DNA of 64,000 nucleotides from Sphingobium sp. SCG-1 (GCF_002953135.1 NZ_CP026372.1:682001-746000), one strand, 5' to 3'; numbered from the stretch's first letter, positions 42,705 to 52,151 are shown. Notes: a model not told the origin generated them from the letters alone. Numbers and translations are program-made.

Positions 42705-44249
42705 TTATGCGTAAGGAACCAGACTGTCGAGGAAGGCTGACGCGCTATCGCGCACGGCCTGTCTGTCGCTCTCCGCCATCTTCTCCCATGTACGATACGG
42801 CATGGCGAGCCGTTGATTGTTGCGCAGCTTGCGGGTGTTGCGATCCAGGAAGTGCCAGTAGAGGGCATTGAACGGGCAGGCGTCTGGCCCGGTCCGCTGC
42901 TTCACATCATAGCGGCAGGGCCGGCAATAATCGGACATCCGGTCGATATAGGCGCCGCCCGAGCAATAGGGTTTCGATCCCAATATACCGCCGTCCGCGA
43001 ATTGGCTCATGCCCAAAGTGTTGGGCAACTCCACCCATTCATAGGCATCGGCATAGACCTCAAGATACCAGCGATGCACCTGCGCCGGGTTCGCGCCGAT
43101 CAGCAACGCGAAATTGCCGGTAATCATGAGGCGCTGGATGTGATGCGCATAAGCATGGTCGATCGTCTGGCCGATGGCCTGCGAGAGGCAATGCATGTCC
43201 GTCTCGCCCGTCCAGTAGAAGGCGGGGAGCGGCCGGTGCGCGTCCAGATGATTGCGCGTTACATAGTCCGGTCCTTCGCGCCAATACACGCCACGCACGA
43301 ATTCGCGCCAGCCGATGATCTGCCGGATGAACCCTTCCGCGCTGTTCAGCGGCACCTTGCCGTCGCGGTAGCGCTCCTCCACCGCACGGCACAGCTCCAG
43401 CGGATCAAGCAGGCCGACGTTGATATAAGGCGAGAGTGCCGCGTGCCAGAGGAATGGCTCGCCGGCCAGCATTGCGTCCTGAAAGTCGCCGAATTGCGGC
43501 AGGGCTTCGTCGAGGAACGTCGCTTGCGCTTCAAGTGCCTGCTTTCGAGTCGTGGCGAAGGCGAAATGGTCCAGGCTGCCGATGTTATCCGGAAAACGGC
43601 CGCGCACTAGTTCGAGCACGTCCTGCGAGATCGCGTCGGGCGTAAAGTTGGCGGGACGCGGCATCAGCAGGGTGCGCTGAGCGGACTTGCGATTTTCCGA
43701 GTCGTAGTTCCATTTGCCGCCTTCAGGCTTGTCGCCGTCCATCAGCAGGCCGGTCTTGCGGCGCATCTCGCGGTAGAAGAACTCCATCCGCAATTGTTTC
43801 TTGCCCGCCGCCCAGGTGTCGAATTCGGCATGCGAGGCGATGAAGCGCGTATCGAGGCGGATGTCCACAGGCAGTCCGAAGCGGTCCGCCCATTCTTCCA
43901 GCATTGCCTGAACGCGCCACTCCCCGGCTTCGGTGACGACAATCCGGGCGGGGTTATGCCGCTCAATAGCGCGGGCCACTTCTCCGGTGAAGCTGCCGCT
44001 GTTGTCGGGATCGTCGAGCTTTATGTAATCCACCATCCAGCCCGCATCGCGCAGGGCTTCGGCATGATGGCGCATTGCGGAGAGGATGAAGGCGATCTTG
44101 GCGCGATGGTGCCCGACATATTCGGTCTCGTCCGCGACTTCCATCAGCAACAGGACGGTGGTGGCCGGATCGGCGTCCTCCAGCGAGGAGAGGTCAAAAC
44201 TGAGCTGGTCGCCCAGCAAGGGAATCAGAGTCTTGGGCGTGCCGGTCAT
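42705..44249 (-). CDS. FeS-containing cryptochrome/photolyase ((6-4) photolyase type)
   Basis: The 514-residue flavoprotein belongs to the prokaryotic FeS-BCP group, represented by Agrobacterium PhrB, which repairs (6-4) photoproducts with blue light. The four [4Fe-4S] cysteines are C354 (DMHCLSQ), C442 and C445 (DYCRPC) and C458 (DACPFN), with exactly the spacing of PhrB. ALIPLLGDQLSFDL opens the antenna domain, which binds a lumazine in this group; MITGNFALLIGANPAQVHRW and SQFADGGILGSKPYCSGGAY frame the FAD site. It lies 28 bases upstream of sseA on the same strand. Confidence 0.92.
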   Translation of the reverse strand: MTGTPKTLIPLLGDQLSFDLSSLEDADPATTVLLLMEVADETEYVGHHRAKIAFILSAMRHHAEALRDAGWMVDYIKLDDPDNSGSFTGEVARAIERHNPARIVVTEAGEWRVQAMLEEWADRFGLPVDIRLDTRFIASHAEFDTWAAGKKQLRMEFFYREMRRKTGLLMDGDKPEGGKWNYDSENRKSAQRTLLMPRPANFTPDAISQDVLELVRGRFPDNIGSLDHFAFATTRKQALEAQATFLDEALPQFGDFQDAMLAGEPFLWHAALSPYINVGLLDPLELCRAVEERYRDGKVPLNSAEGFIRQIIGWREFVRGVYWREGPDYVTRNHLDAHRPLPAFYWTGETDMHCLSQAIGQTIDHAYAHHIQRLMITGNFALLIGANPAQVHRWYLEVYADAYEWVELPNTLGMSQFADGGILGSKPYCSGGAYIDRMSDYCRPCRYDVKQRTGPDACPFNALYWHFLDRNTRKLRNNQRLAMPYRTWEKMAESDRQAVRDSASAFLDSLVPYA

Positions 44250-44289
44250 GCCCCTAAGTCGGACGGCGCACCTGCATTATCAAGCGGCC

Positions 44290-45441
44290 TCATGCAACAC
44301 GGCTTCCAACGTCGCGATACTGGCGCGGTCCTTGATCAAGACGGAACGGTCCCATCTTCGGACGCGGCGGCGTGCTTTCCTGCCCCACGATAAACGTCGC
44401 GCGCGCGAGATCGTCGCCGTCCAGAGAGATGGCTTTGAACGCCACCAGCGGGATCAGCAGCGCACGGCCCTGCACGTCGATCGGTACAACTTGGTCGAGG
44501 CTCAATGCGCCGTTCACTACGATCTCCGCACCTGGCTCTAAATGCGTAATGCGATGCTGTTCAGGTGCAAAGGGATCGTCGAAAAATGCCGCAAGCACCT
44601 GCATTTGCTGCGCCTCGGCGTTGGCCATGAAGGCGGCAACCGCAATGCCATCGGCCGGCACGGCAGTGTCGTTACGCAAGGTCAGCCGATATTCCAGCTG
44701 CACGCCCGTAAAAGTCGTGCGGACCTGAATTGGGGTAAAGCGTAGAGTAAGCGGGTTAGAAACGGGCGTCTCGGCCCGTACTCGCGTCACGACAGCAGGC
44801 GGCGGCGGGGCAGGGGCAGGGACGAGGGGTCCCGCCATGGCGGGGTCCGGTTCCGGCGCGGCAACAGGTACCTCTTCGACCAGCTCTTCCGGCACAGTCG
44901 CCGTCTTGTTCCGCCGCCTGAACAGCAGAAACGCTGCAACCAAAACCGCTGCGATAGCACCCATTATCCACGGCAATGGGTTGGCCGAGGATGTTGCCGC
45001 TTCCGCGACCGGCGGAGTCGGGGCAGGAGCGGCTTCGTTCGTCGGCACAGCGATAGGCGACGCAGTTTCTGGAACCCCATCCGCCACCGGAGCTAGGCGA
45101 TCCGAGGGCGCTGGCGCAGGCCGTGCTTGCTCTTCCACGACTGGACGCACCGGCCCGGCTCGCGCAGGCGCAACGGTACGCGCGACCGGTGGCGGAGGCG
45201 CGGCAGCAACAGGTGGCGGCGCACTTACCGCAGGTGCGTCGATCGAAGGCAGTGGTACCGCATCGGGTACATTGCGGATTTCCGGACCGGCACGTTCAGG
45301 CGCACGCGGTCGATTGGGATCGCGCGACGGGTCCAGCCGGAAGTCCTGTAACACCGGCGCGGCGCTATCATCCTGCGCCACCGCGACGACAGGCGCGGCC
45401 AGTATAGCGACCGTCAGCAAACTAAACTTTACTATCCCCAT
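44290..45441 (-). CDS. Membrane-anchored protein with Pro/Ala-rich linker, unknown function
   Basis: The 383-residue protein has a signal peptide (cleavage near VAQ at 23), a very Pro/Ala-rich periplasmic stretch (40-150), one membrane helix (157-174) followed by FRRRNK, and a second Pro-rich linker (190-225). Its C-terminal beta-rich domain (about 230-370) includes LTLRFTPIQVRTTFTGVQLE, VEYRLTLRNDT-like strands and RALLIPLVAFKAI. The orientation puts the last domain in the cytoplasm. I know no family function. It starts divergently from queF and lies 40 bases before the photolyase gene on the same strand. Confidence 0.65.
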   Translation of the reverse strand: MGIVKFSLLTVAILAAPVVAVAQDDSAAPVLQDFRLDPSRDPNRPRAPERAGPEIRNVPDAVPLPSIDAPAVSAPPPVAAAPPPPVARTVAPARAGPVRPVVEEQARPAPAPSDRLAPVADGVPETASPIAVPTNEAAPAPTPPVAEAATSSANPLPWIMGAIAAVLVAAFLLFRRRNKTATVPEELVEEVPVAAPEPDPAMAGPLVPAPAPPPPAVVTRVRAETPVSNPLTLRFTPIQVRTTFTGVQLEYRLTLRNDTAVPADGIAVAAFMANAEAQQMQVLAAFFDDPFAPEQHRITHLEPGAEIVVNGALSLDQVVPIDVQGRALLIPLVAFKAISLDGDDLARATFIVGQESTPPRPKMGPFRLDQGPRQYRDVGSRVA

Positions 45442-45533
45442 GATCTTCCTGCCAAAGCTGGCGCACGCGTGAACCTTTGCTGAACCCTATAGGGAGTGCA
45501 CCGGGGAATGACATCAGTTGTGTGATCGCGTAG

Positions 45534-45989
45534 ATGGCTTTCATGCAACCGATTCATCTGGGCCAGACCAGCGCCTTGCCGACGACGCCGCAAGAGGCGG
45601 TGCTGGATTACGTGCCGAACCCCCGTCCCGGCTCCCCTTATCTCGTGCGCTTCGCCGTGCCGGAGTTCACGTCGCTGTGCCCCGTCACCGGCCAGCCCGA
45701 CTTTGCGCATCTCGTGATCGACTATGCGCCGGGCGAGACGATCGTCGAGTCGAAGTCTCTGAAACTGTTCCTCGGCAGCTTCCGCAATCACGCGGCATTC
45801 CATGAGGATTGCACAGTCGGCATCGGACAGCGCCTGTTCGACGAAATGGCGCCTTTGTGGCTGCGAATCGGCGGCTATTGGTACCCGCGCGGCGGCATAC
45901 CGATCGACGTATTCTGGCAATCGGGCGAGCCGCCCAAGGGGCTGTGGTTGCCCACTCAAGACGTGCCGGGTTATCGCGGACGCGGCTAA
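45534..45989 (+). CDS. queF: NADPH-dependent 7-cyano-7-deazaguanine reductase
   Basis: The 151-residue type I QueF reduces preQ0 to preQ1 in queuosine synthesis. C49 in EFTSLCPVTGQPDFA forms the thioimide, with D56 seven residues later as in characterised enzymes; ESKSLKLFLGSFRNHAAFHE is the NADPH/substrate motif. ATG 45534 and ATG 45543 are both possible starts. I see no clear preQ1 riboswitch in the 92 bases upstream. It pairs functionally with queG at 24957. Confidence 0.94.
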   Translation: MAFMQPIHLGQTSALPTTPQEAVLDYVPNPRPGSPYLVRFAVPEFTSLCPVTGQPDFAHLVIDYAPGETIVESKSLKLFLGSFRNHAAFHEDCTVGIGQRLFDEMAPLWLRIGGYWYPRGGIPIDVFWQSGEPPKGLWLPTQDVPGYRGRG

Positions 45990-46031
45990 ACAGCGCTGGA
46001 AATTGGGCGCAACTTACATTAATGTAAGCCT

Positions 46032-46436
46032 ATGACCGCTGCCGTCCACCATCATTCCATCGCCGTGCTACCCGAAGACATCGACTTCATGGGTCACGTG
46101 AATAATGCCAACTATCTTAAATGGGTGCAGGAAGCGGTGGTTGCCCATTGGGAAAAGATCGCGCCGCCCGCCGCCGTGGCCGAGCACCTATGGGTCGCGC
46201 TGAAGCATGAGATCACCTACCGCAAACCGGCGTTCCTTGATGATCCCATTATCGCGACAGTTATTGTGGAGAAGATACAGGGCGCGCGGGCCTTCTATGA
46301 AACGCTGATAAAGCGCGGCGAAGATGTGCTGGCGGAAGTGAAGTCGAGCTGGTGCTGCCTCGATTCGGCTACGTTGCGTCCCGCACGCATCGCACAGGAA
46401 ATCGCCGAGCGATTCCTTCCAAAATCGCAGGGCTGA
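46032..46436 (+). CDS. Acyl-CoA thioesterase, hotdog fold
   Basis: A 134-residue hotdog protein paralogous to that at 15347. DIDFMGHVNNANYLKWVQEA contains the catalytic Asp/His segment; ALKHEITYRKPAFLDD and VLAEVKSSWCCLD follow. It lies 42 bases after queF in the same direction and converges on the small secreted protein gene, with no visible terminator in the ten-base gap. Confidence 0.8.
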   Translation: MTAAVHHHSIAVLPEDIDFMGHVNNANYLKWVQEAVVAHWEKIAPPAAVAEHLWVALKHEITYRKPAFLDDPIIATVIVEKIQGARAFYETLIKRGEDVLAEVKSSWCCLDSATLRPARIAQEIAERFLPKSQG

Positions 46437-46446
46437 CCTTCCGCCG

Positions 46447-46821
46447 TTATCGGCGCGAGAAGGTCAGTAGTCGATCGTAGCGCGGCAGCGTGAGGTTCTC
46501 GCCGGAGATCGTTAGCCGCCCATTGCCGAACTTCTTCGCCGCGTTGCCGGGATCGTTGGTCATGTAGCGTTCGGGCGCAAGTTCGATGTTTTCGCCTTTT
46601 AATGTCCACGTTCCTTCCGCCGCTTCATCGAGTGCGCCGTAGCTCAACTCGAAGCCGAAGCGGCCATCGGCGCGAAGTTCCAGTGCTGCGGCCAATTCCA
46701 TCTGCCCGCCGTCGTATACGCCAACCCATTTGCTCGCCGCAGCAGATAAGGGCGGAGCAACAGGCGCGTCGGCGGCGATCAGCATCAGCGCGCCTAATGC
46801 CAGGCCGATCCGGCGGATCAT
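46447..46821 (-). CDS. Small exported protein of unknown function
   Basis: The 124-residue product has a signal peptide (LALGALMLIAADA) and a beta-rich mature part: WVGVYDGGQMELAAALELRA, GRFGFELSYGALDEAAEGTW and GENIELAPERYM, then GRLTISGENLTLPRY. The pattern (repeated strand-turn pieces with G-x-W-x-L) resembles small lipocalin-like sensors of dose, but no family can be named. Its ATG overlaps the stop of the HerA-like gene (ATGA), so they are co-translated. Confidence 0.65.
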   Translation of the reverse strand: MIRRIGLALGALMLIAADAPVAPPLSAAASKWVGVYDGGQMELAAALELRADGRFGFELSYGALDEAAEGTWTLKGENIELAPERYMTNDPGNAAKKFGNGRLTISGENLTLPRYDRLLTFSRR

Positions 46822-48446
46822 TTGAACAGGCTGCCCAATATGCCGCGCACCAGACTGCCCGCAATGCCGCCGGATGTGGATTTGCGGCTCGATCCGCCGA
46901 ACACTGCCTTGGTGAGTTCATTCGCGACTTGCCGTCCTACCGTGGAAGCGGCGGAGCGGGTGGCGGACTGAACGGCACGGCCCAGTGCGGAGGGCTTGGC
47001 GGCCTCGCGCGCAGCGGCCGCTTCGGCGCGGGCCTGTTCCTTCAATGCGGCTTCCTGCTGCTTGGCCTCCACCTTCGCCTGCGCCGCTGCGGCCTTGTCG
47101 GCTTCCGCCTGCGCCTTGGCTGCGGTCGCGGCAGCGGCGGCGGCATTGCCCCGCGCGGCCAAGATTTCCTCGGCGGACTCGCGGTCCACGGCATCGTCAT
47201 ATTTGCCCGCGACGGGTGAGATCGACTGGATGATGGCGCGTTCCTTGGCATCCACTGGGCCAAGGCGCGAACGCGGTGGAGCGATCAGCGTGCGCTGGAC
47301 GATGGAGGGCGACCCATCCTCCTGAAGCAACGACACCAGCGCCTCGCCGGTCTTGAGTTCGGTGATCGCGGTCGCGACGTCGAGATCGGGATTGATGCGG
47401 AACGTCTCGGCGGCGGCCTTGATCGCCTTCTGGTCGCGCGGCGTGAACGCGCGCAGGGCGTGCTGGACGCGATTGCCCAACTGCCCGGCAACGTCCTCGG
47501 GAATGTCGATGGGGTTCTGCGTGATGAAGTAGATGCCGACGCCCTTCGAGCGGATCAGGCGGACCACCTGCTCGATCTTGTCGGTCAGCGCCTTGGGCGC
47601 TTCGTCGAACAGCAAGTGAGCTTCGTCGAAGAAGAAGACGAGGACCGGCTTTTCAGGGTCGCCGACTTCGGGCAGCGTCTCGAACAGTTCGGACAACAGC
47701 CATAGCAGGAAGGTCGAATATAGCTTCGGGCTCTGCATCAGCTTGTCGGCTGCGAGCACGTTGATGTAGCCGCGACCCTGATCGTCGGTCTTGATGAAGT
47801 CGTGAATGTCGAGCGCGGGTTCGCCGAAGAAATGTCCGCCGCCCTGACTGTCGAGTTGCAGCAATTGCCGCTGGATCGTGCCGACGCTAGCCTTGGTGAC
47901 GTTGCCATATTTGGCGGACAGCATTTCGGCATTTTCCGCGCAATAGGCGAGCATCGCCTGCAAGTCGCCGAGGTCGAGAAGCAGAAGCCCTTCCTCATCG
48001 GCATAGCGGAACGCGATGGACAGCACGCCTTCCTGCGTCTCATTGAGGTTCATCAGGCGCGAGAGCAGCAATGGTCCCATCTCGCTGACGGTGGTGCGGA
48101 TGGGATGCCCCTGCTCGCCGTACAGATCCCAGAAGATCGCCGGATTGTCCGAATAGGCGTAATTTCCGAGGCCCACTTCCTTGGCGCGAGAGACCAGCTT
48201 GTCGGCATTTTTGAACGTCGGCGATCCGGCCATGGATATGCCGGATAAATCACCCTTCACGTCGGCGACGAAGACCGGAACGCCCGCGGCGGAAAAGCTT
48301 TCGGCGATACCCTGTAGCGTCACGGTCTTGCCGGTGCCGGTCGCGCCCGCGATCAGGCCGTGGCGGTTGGCGCGCTTGAGGTTGAGCGACTGCGGCAGGC
48401 CGCCCGCGTCATTGGAGGCCAGCCCGAGAAAAATGCCGTCGCTCAT
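46818..48446 (-). CDS. HerA-like ATPase (DUF853 family)
   Basis: The 542-residue protein is of the DUF853/YjgR group of the HerA-FtsK superfamily. Walker A is GATGTGKT (34-41), Walker B is VLVFFFDEAHLLF and a sensor segment GVGIYFITQNPIDIPEDV follows. LGNRVQHALRAFTPRDQKAI is diagnostic of DUF853. After about residue 400 there is an alanine/glutamate/lysine-rich coiled coil (AAKAQAEADKAAAAQAKVEA) and a short glycine-rich end. The DNA or protein target is unknown. The gene is translationally coupled to the small exported protein. Confidence 0.86.
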   Translation of the reverse strand: MSDGIFLGLASNDAGGLPQSLNLKRANRHGLIAGATGTGKTVTLQGIAESFSAAGVPVFVADVKGDLSGISMAGSPTFKNADKLVSRAKEVGLGNYAYSDNPAIFWDLYGEQGHPIRTTVSEMGPLLLSRLMNLNETQEGVLSIAFRYADEEGLLLLDLGDLQAMLAYCAENAEMLSAKYGNVTKASVGTIQRQLLQLDSQGGGHFFGEPALDIHDFIKTDDQGRGYINVLAADKLMQSPKLYSTFLLWLLSELFETLPEVGDPEKPVLVFFFDEAHLLFDEAPKALTDKIEQVVRLIRSKGVGIYFITQNPIDIPEDVAGQLGNRVQHALRAFTPRDQKAIKAAAETFRINPDLDVATAITELKTGEALVSLLQEDGSPSIVQRTLIAPPRSRLGPVDAKERAIIQSISPVAGKYDDAVDRESAEEILAARGNAAAAAATAAKAQAEADKAAAAQAKVEAKQQEAALKEQARAEAAAAREAAKPSALGRAVQSATRSAASTVGRQVANELTKAVFGGSSRKSTSGGIAGSLVRGILGSLFK

Positions 48447-48542
48447 ATAAGAAAACTCCCCGTCCGCCTTTTCCGAAGACTAGCCTCAAGCGGCAGTCAT
48501 GGAAAGGCCGGACGGGGAGCCGGAGGGTTTAGTGTCGGGCGA

Positions 48543-50072
48543 TCACTTGTCGCGCAGGCGGATGCCCACGAAGGTTGCAGGCTGGCCACGACGCAGAACC
48601 TGCAACAGGATCGCATTGCGCCCTGCCGCAGTGACCTGTGCCACCGCTGCCTTCAAGTCCGCCTCGCTGAGGGTCGGGCGATTGTTCGCTGACAGGATGA
48701 TATCGCCGCGACGAAGACCCTTGCTGCCTGCGTCGGTCGATGGATCGACCGAGGTCACCACTACGCCGCGCGTATCCGCAGGCACGCCCAGCTGACGCGA
48801 TATGCCTGCAGTCAACGGCGTCACGGCAAGACCAAGGCTCTGCTGCGCAGCGGCACCGGTATCGGGCTGCTGTTGCGGATCGGAGAAATCGTCGCCATCC
48901 GGGTTCGCGAAGCTGCTGAGCTGGTCTTCCGGCGGCCGTTGGGCAACGACGGCGTTAACGGTCATGCGCTTGCCGTTGCGGATCAGTTCGATCGGCACAC
49001 TGGATCCGATTGGCAGATTCGCAACGATGAACGAGAGCGTCTCGTCCGGCGTTACCTCGCGGCCATTGACCTTGACGATCACGTCGCCAGCTTTGATGCC
49101 GGCCTTGTCGGCGCCTTGGCCGGGTTCAACACCCTGAATAAACTCGCCGCGATTTTTAGCGAGGCCGAGCGATTCAGCGATATCGTCCGAAAGCGGGGTG
49201 ATCTGCACGCCAAGATAGCCGCGACGCACGCTCTGGCCCTTACGCAGTGTGTCGATCACCGGTACTGCTTGTTCAGAAGGAATGGCGAAGCCGATGCCGA
49301 CGTTGCCGCCCGAGGGAGACAGTATCTGGCTGTTGATGCCGATGACATTGCCGTTCATGTCGAACATCGGGCCGCCGGAGTTGCCCTGATTGATCGACGC
49401 GTCGGTCTGCAGGAAGCGGTCGCTACCGCCGCCGGTGTTGCGATGCACGGCCGAGATGATGCCTGCGGTCACTGTGCCGCCAAGGCCAAAGGGATTGCCG
49501 ATGGCGATCACCCAGTCACCTACCCGCGCCTTCGTGCTGTCGCCGAACTTGACGAACGGCAATGCCTTCTTTGGTTCGATCTTCAGCACGGCAAGGTCGC
49601 TCGCGGCGTCGCGGCCTACCAGCTTGGCCGTGTATTCCTCGCGGTCAGTCAGCGTGACGGTGATGCTGTCGATCGTCGCGCCTTCCGCACCGGGGGCAAC
49701 GACATGGTTGTTGGTGACGACATAGCCATCCGCCGAGATGATGAAACCTGACCCCAGCGACTGCGCCTGCCGCGTCTGCGGTGTGCCGCCACCTTGTGAA
49801 CCGAACAGGTCGCCAAAGGGCGTTCCAGCGAAGGGGTTGTTGGGCACCTTGACGCGCTGGCGCGTGGAAATGTTGACGACGGCGGGTTGCAACTTTTCTA
49901 CCATGTCGGCGAAGCTGACGGGCGCACCGCGAGGCGCGGCGGCCTGCATGCCTTCATTCTGGGCAGTCTGCGCGCCAAGGGGTTGGCTGGAGGTAACGGC
50001 AATGGCGGTGCCGCCGAGCAGCAAGGCTCCGGTAATGGCATAAGCGTAGCGCACGAATGATTGTCCTCTCAT
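48543..50072 (-). CDS. Periplasmic serine endoprotease, DegP/HtrA (Do) family
   Basis: The 509-residue protein has an N-terminal signal/anchor (about 8-30), a trypsin-like domain with triad H123 (NNHVVA), D159 (ASDLAVL) and S232 (GNSGGPMF), and two PDZ domains (about 285-375 and 415-505; RRGYLGVQITPLSDD, LGLAVTPLTAGIS). This is the full DegP/MucD layout of envelope quality-control proteases. A 96-base gap separates it from the HerA-like gene, with only weak hairpins. A divergent-free gap to hflC (50073-50184) contains its promoter. Confidence 0.92.
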   Translation of the reverse strand: MRGQSFVRYAYAITGALLLGGTAIAVTSSQPLGAQTAQNEGMQAAAPRGAPVSFADMVEKLQPAVVNISTRQRVKVPNNPFAGTPFGDLFGSQGGGTPQTRQAQSLGSGFIISADGYVVTNNHVVAPGAEGATIDSITVTLTDREEYTAKLVGRDAASDLAVLKIEPKKALPFVKFGDSTKARVGDWVIAIGNPFGLGGTVTAGIISAVHRNTGGGSDRFLQTDASINQGNSGGPMFDMNGNVIGINSQILSPSGGNVGIGFAIPSEQAVPVIDTLRKGQSVRRGYLGVQITPLSDDIAESLGLAKNRGEFIQGVEPGQGADKAGIKAGDVIVKVNGREVTPDETLSFIVANLPIGSSVPIELIRNGKRMTVNAVVAQRPPEDQLSSFANPDGDDFSDPQQQPDTGAAAQQSLGLAVTPLTAGISRQLGVPADTRGVVVTSVDPSTDAGSKGLRRGDIILSANNRPTLSEADLKAAVAQVTAAGRNAILLQVLRRGQPATFVGIRLRDK

Positions 50073-50147
50073 GACTCTAAGGAAAAGGTCGGGACCGAAG
50101 GTATTCCTGCGATGCCTCGTCTTCCCTTAACCCACATTGAATGATCT

Positions 50148-50175
50148 GCGTTCCGGGCGCCGGCGCCCGGAACGC
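50148..50175 (-). terminator. Perfect 28-base GC palindrome after hflC
   Basis: The two 14-base arms (GCGTTCCGGGCGCC on the left) are exact reverse complements with no spacer, giving a 12-bp hairpin with a CCGG loop. It starts ten bases after the hflC stop and precedes degP. There is no T-run, so it may stop transcription with Rho or protect the 3' end of the hflKC message. Confidence 0.5.
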
Positions 50176-50184
50176 CCGGAAAGC

Positions 50185-51030
50185 TTATTTGCCTTGGAAT
50201 TCCCGAAGGAAATCGTTGTTGGGCGACAGGATGACTGATGTCTGGCCGCTGCGACCCGGATCGAACGTGTAACGATAGCTCTGCATGGCGCGATAGAAAT
50301 CGTAAAACGAGGGATCCTTGCCGAAGCTTTCAGCATAGACGCGCGCGGCGCTGGCGTCGGCTTCGGCGCGAATGATCTGCGCCTGCTTTGCGCCTTGTGC
50401 GCGGATCGTCAGCGCTTCCTGCTCACGCGCGGTGCGCATGCGCTGAAATGCGCTTTCGAGCGGCGCGCCATCGGGAAGATCCGCGCGCTTGATCCGCACG
50501 TCGACGATTTCCGCACCATATTGACGGGCGACGCGATTGAGGCCCGCCTCGATATTCTGCATCACCTGACCCCGCTCGGGGCTAAGCAATGCGGCGAACG
50601 GCCGCTTGCCCAATTCGTTGCGCAATGCCGAACCGAGGATCGGGCGTAGCGCTTCGGACACGCGGTCTTCACTGCCGGCGGAGATATACATGCGCAGCGG
50701 ATCGACGATGCGGTAACGGGCGAAAGCATCGACCTGCAAGCGGAGCTGGTCGGTCGAGAGCACCTGCTGGCGCTCCATCTCGACAGACAGCACGCGCTTG
50801 TCGATCCAGACGATCTGCTCGGCAAAGGGAAGCCGAGCGATGATGCCGGCGCCGGTCGAACCGAATTGCTCGTCAGGTTGATAGCGATTGACGATTCGCA
50901 CAGGTTCGCCAAAGCGCACGATCACAGCCTGGCGCGTCTCGGGCACGATCGAAATCGTGCTGCCGAGCAAGAGCAGGACAGCGATTGCGACCAACGCAAA
51001 TGCGATGGGATTACGAAACAGCGTCGGCAT
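50185..51030 (-). CDS. hflC: HflC protein, FtsH protease modulator
   Basis: The 281-residue protein has one N-terminal membrane helix (about 8-28) and a stomatin/prohibitin (SPFH) domain: SIVPETRQAVIVRFGEPVR, VWIDKRVLSVEM and a long helix QAQIIRAEADASAARVYAES. HflC forms a cage with HflK that surrounds the FtsH protease in the inner membrane. Its ATG overlaps the hflK stop by one base. Confidence 0.93.
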   Translation of the reverse strand: MPTLFRNPIAFALVAIAVLLLLGSTISIVPETRQAVIVRFGEPVRIVNRYQPDEQFGSTGAGIIARLPFAEQIVWIDKRVLSVEMERQQVLSTDQLRLQVDAFARYRIVDPLRMYISAGSEDRVSEALRPILGSALRNELGKRPFAALLSPERGQVMQNIEAGLNRVARQYGAEIVDVRIKRADLPDGAPLESAFQRMRTAREQEALTIRAQGAKQAQIIRAEADASAARVYAESFGKDPSFYDFYRAMQSYRYTFDPGRSGQTSVILSPNNDFLREFQGK

Positions 51031-52151
51031 TATCGGGCTCCCGTCGTGGCAACGGGGGGCTCGGCAGGCTGTGCCGCACGGCGCTTGAGTTCGGGAAGCG
51101 GCAGGTAAGGCGTGACATTGCCGGTTTCGACGATCGTCTTGTCCATATTACCCAGCACTTGTTCCATGGTTTCATAATACATGCGGCGGCGCGTGACTTC
51201 CGGCGACAGTTTATACTGCTCGTAGGTCTTGTCGAACTGCGCGGCTTCACCCTGCGCGCGGGCGGTCTGCTGCTGCGCATAGGCACGGGCCTGATTGAGG
51301 TCGGTCTGTGCGGCCTGTTGCGCGGCGGATACGCCCTTAAAGGCGTCGTTCACGGCGGCGGGCGGGTCGGCCTGCTTGATGGCGACACCCTGTACGCGAA
51401 CGCCGGAACGATAGGCGTCGAGAATTTCCTGCATGCGCTGTTCGACCTGCTGCTCAATGCCGGTGCGGCCTGCGCCCAACGCTTCGTCAAGGCTGACGCT
51501 CGCGACGACCGAACGCATCGCGCTTTCCGCAACTTCGCGGATGGCGCTGTCGGGATCAGACAATTGGAACATGTAGAGGCCGGGGTCGCGGATGTTCCAG
51601 CGCACCGAATAAGCGAGGTCGATGATGTTCTGATCGCCCGTCAGCATCAGGTTTTCCTGATCCGCGCTCGTCGACCCGATATCGATCGTACGGATTTCCT
51701 CGACGTCCACGGTCTGCACTGTCTCCAGCGGAGCGGGCAGCGTGATGCTGATGCCGGGCGTGAGCGTGCGGCTGTATTTGCCAAGCATCATCGCGACACC
51801 GCGCTCCTGCGGCCCAACGCGGTGGATGCAGGTTAGTGCGAGCCAGACCAGGACGATCAGGCCAAGCGCAATGGGCCATAGCGGCTTGCCGTCGGGACGC
51901 TGCGGTATACCGCCGAAGCCACCGCCGCCGCCTCGGCCGCCGAAACTTTCACGCCCGCGGCGCAGCAGTTCCTCGATAGCGGAGGGACCGCGACCGGGTT
52001 GAGGGCGATTGCCGCTGCCGGGCTGTGTCCATGGATTGCGTGGGCCATCATTGCCGCCCTCGCCACCACCGCTGCCGCCGTCCTTGTTGCCCCATGGTCC
52101 CTGGCTCATCGCGGCGATCGATCGCGGCATCCACCCGAATATTCTCTTCAT
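51030..52151 (-). CDS. hflK: HflK protein, FtsH protease modulator
   Basis: The 373-residue protein has a glycine/asparagine-rich cytoplasmic N-terminus (15-70), a membrane helix (about 89-108, LWPIALGLIVLVWLALTCIH) and an SPFH domain (VGPQERGVAMMLGKYSRTL, VEEIRTIDIG, QNIIDLAYSVRWNIRDP), with a coiled region ARAYAQQQTARAQGEAAQFD. It is the partner of HflC. ATG 52151 follows AGGGTGG; ATG 52109 is an alternative. It is divergent from the Mrp ATPase gene. Confidence 0.92.
   Translation of the reverse strand: MKRIFGWMPRSIAAMSQGPWGNKDGGSGGGEGGNDGPRNPWTQPGSGNRPQPGRGPSAIEELLRRGRESFGGRGGGGGFGGIPQRPDGKPLWPIALGLIVLVWLALTCIHRVGPQERGVAMMLGKYSRTLTPGISITLPAPLETVQTVDVEEIRTIDIGSTSADQENLMLTGDQNIIDLAYSVRWNIRDPGLYMFQLSDPDSAIREVAESAMRSVVASVSLDEALGAGRTGIEQQVEQRMQEILDAYRSGVRVQGVAIKQADPPAAVNDAFKGVSAAQQAAQTDLNQARAYAQQQTARAQGEAAQFDKTYEQYKLSPEVTRRRMYYETMEQVLGNMDKTIVETGNVTPYLPLPELKRRAAQPAEPPVATTGAR

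Noticed and set aside
45442..45533. preQ1 riboswitch before queF
   Set aside because: No A-rich tail/pseudoknot pattern of the known preQ1 classes could be recognised by eye.
48480..48530. Hairpin between degP and the HerA-like gene as terminator
   Set aside because: Only a four-base CCGG stem with no T-run; too weak to call.
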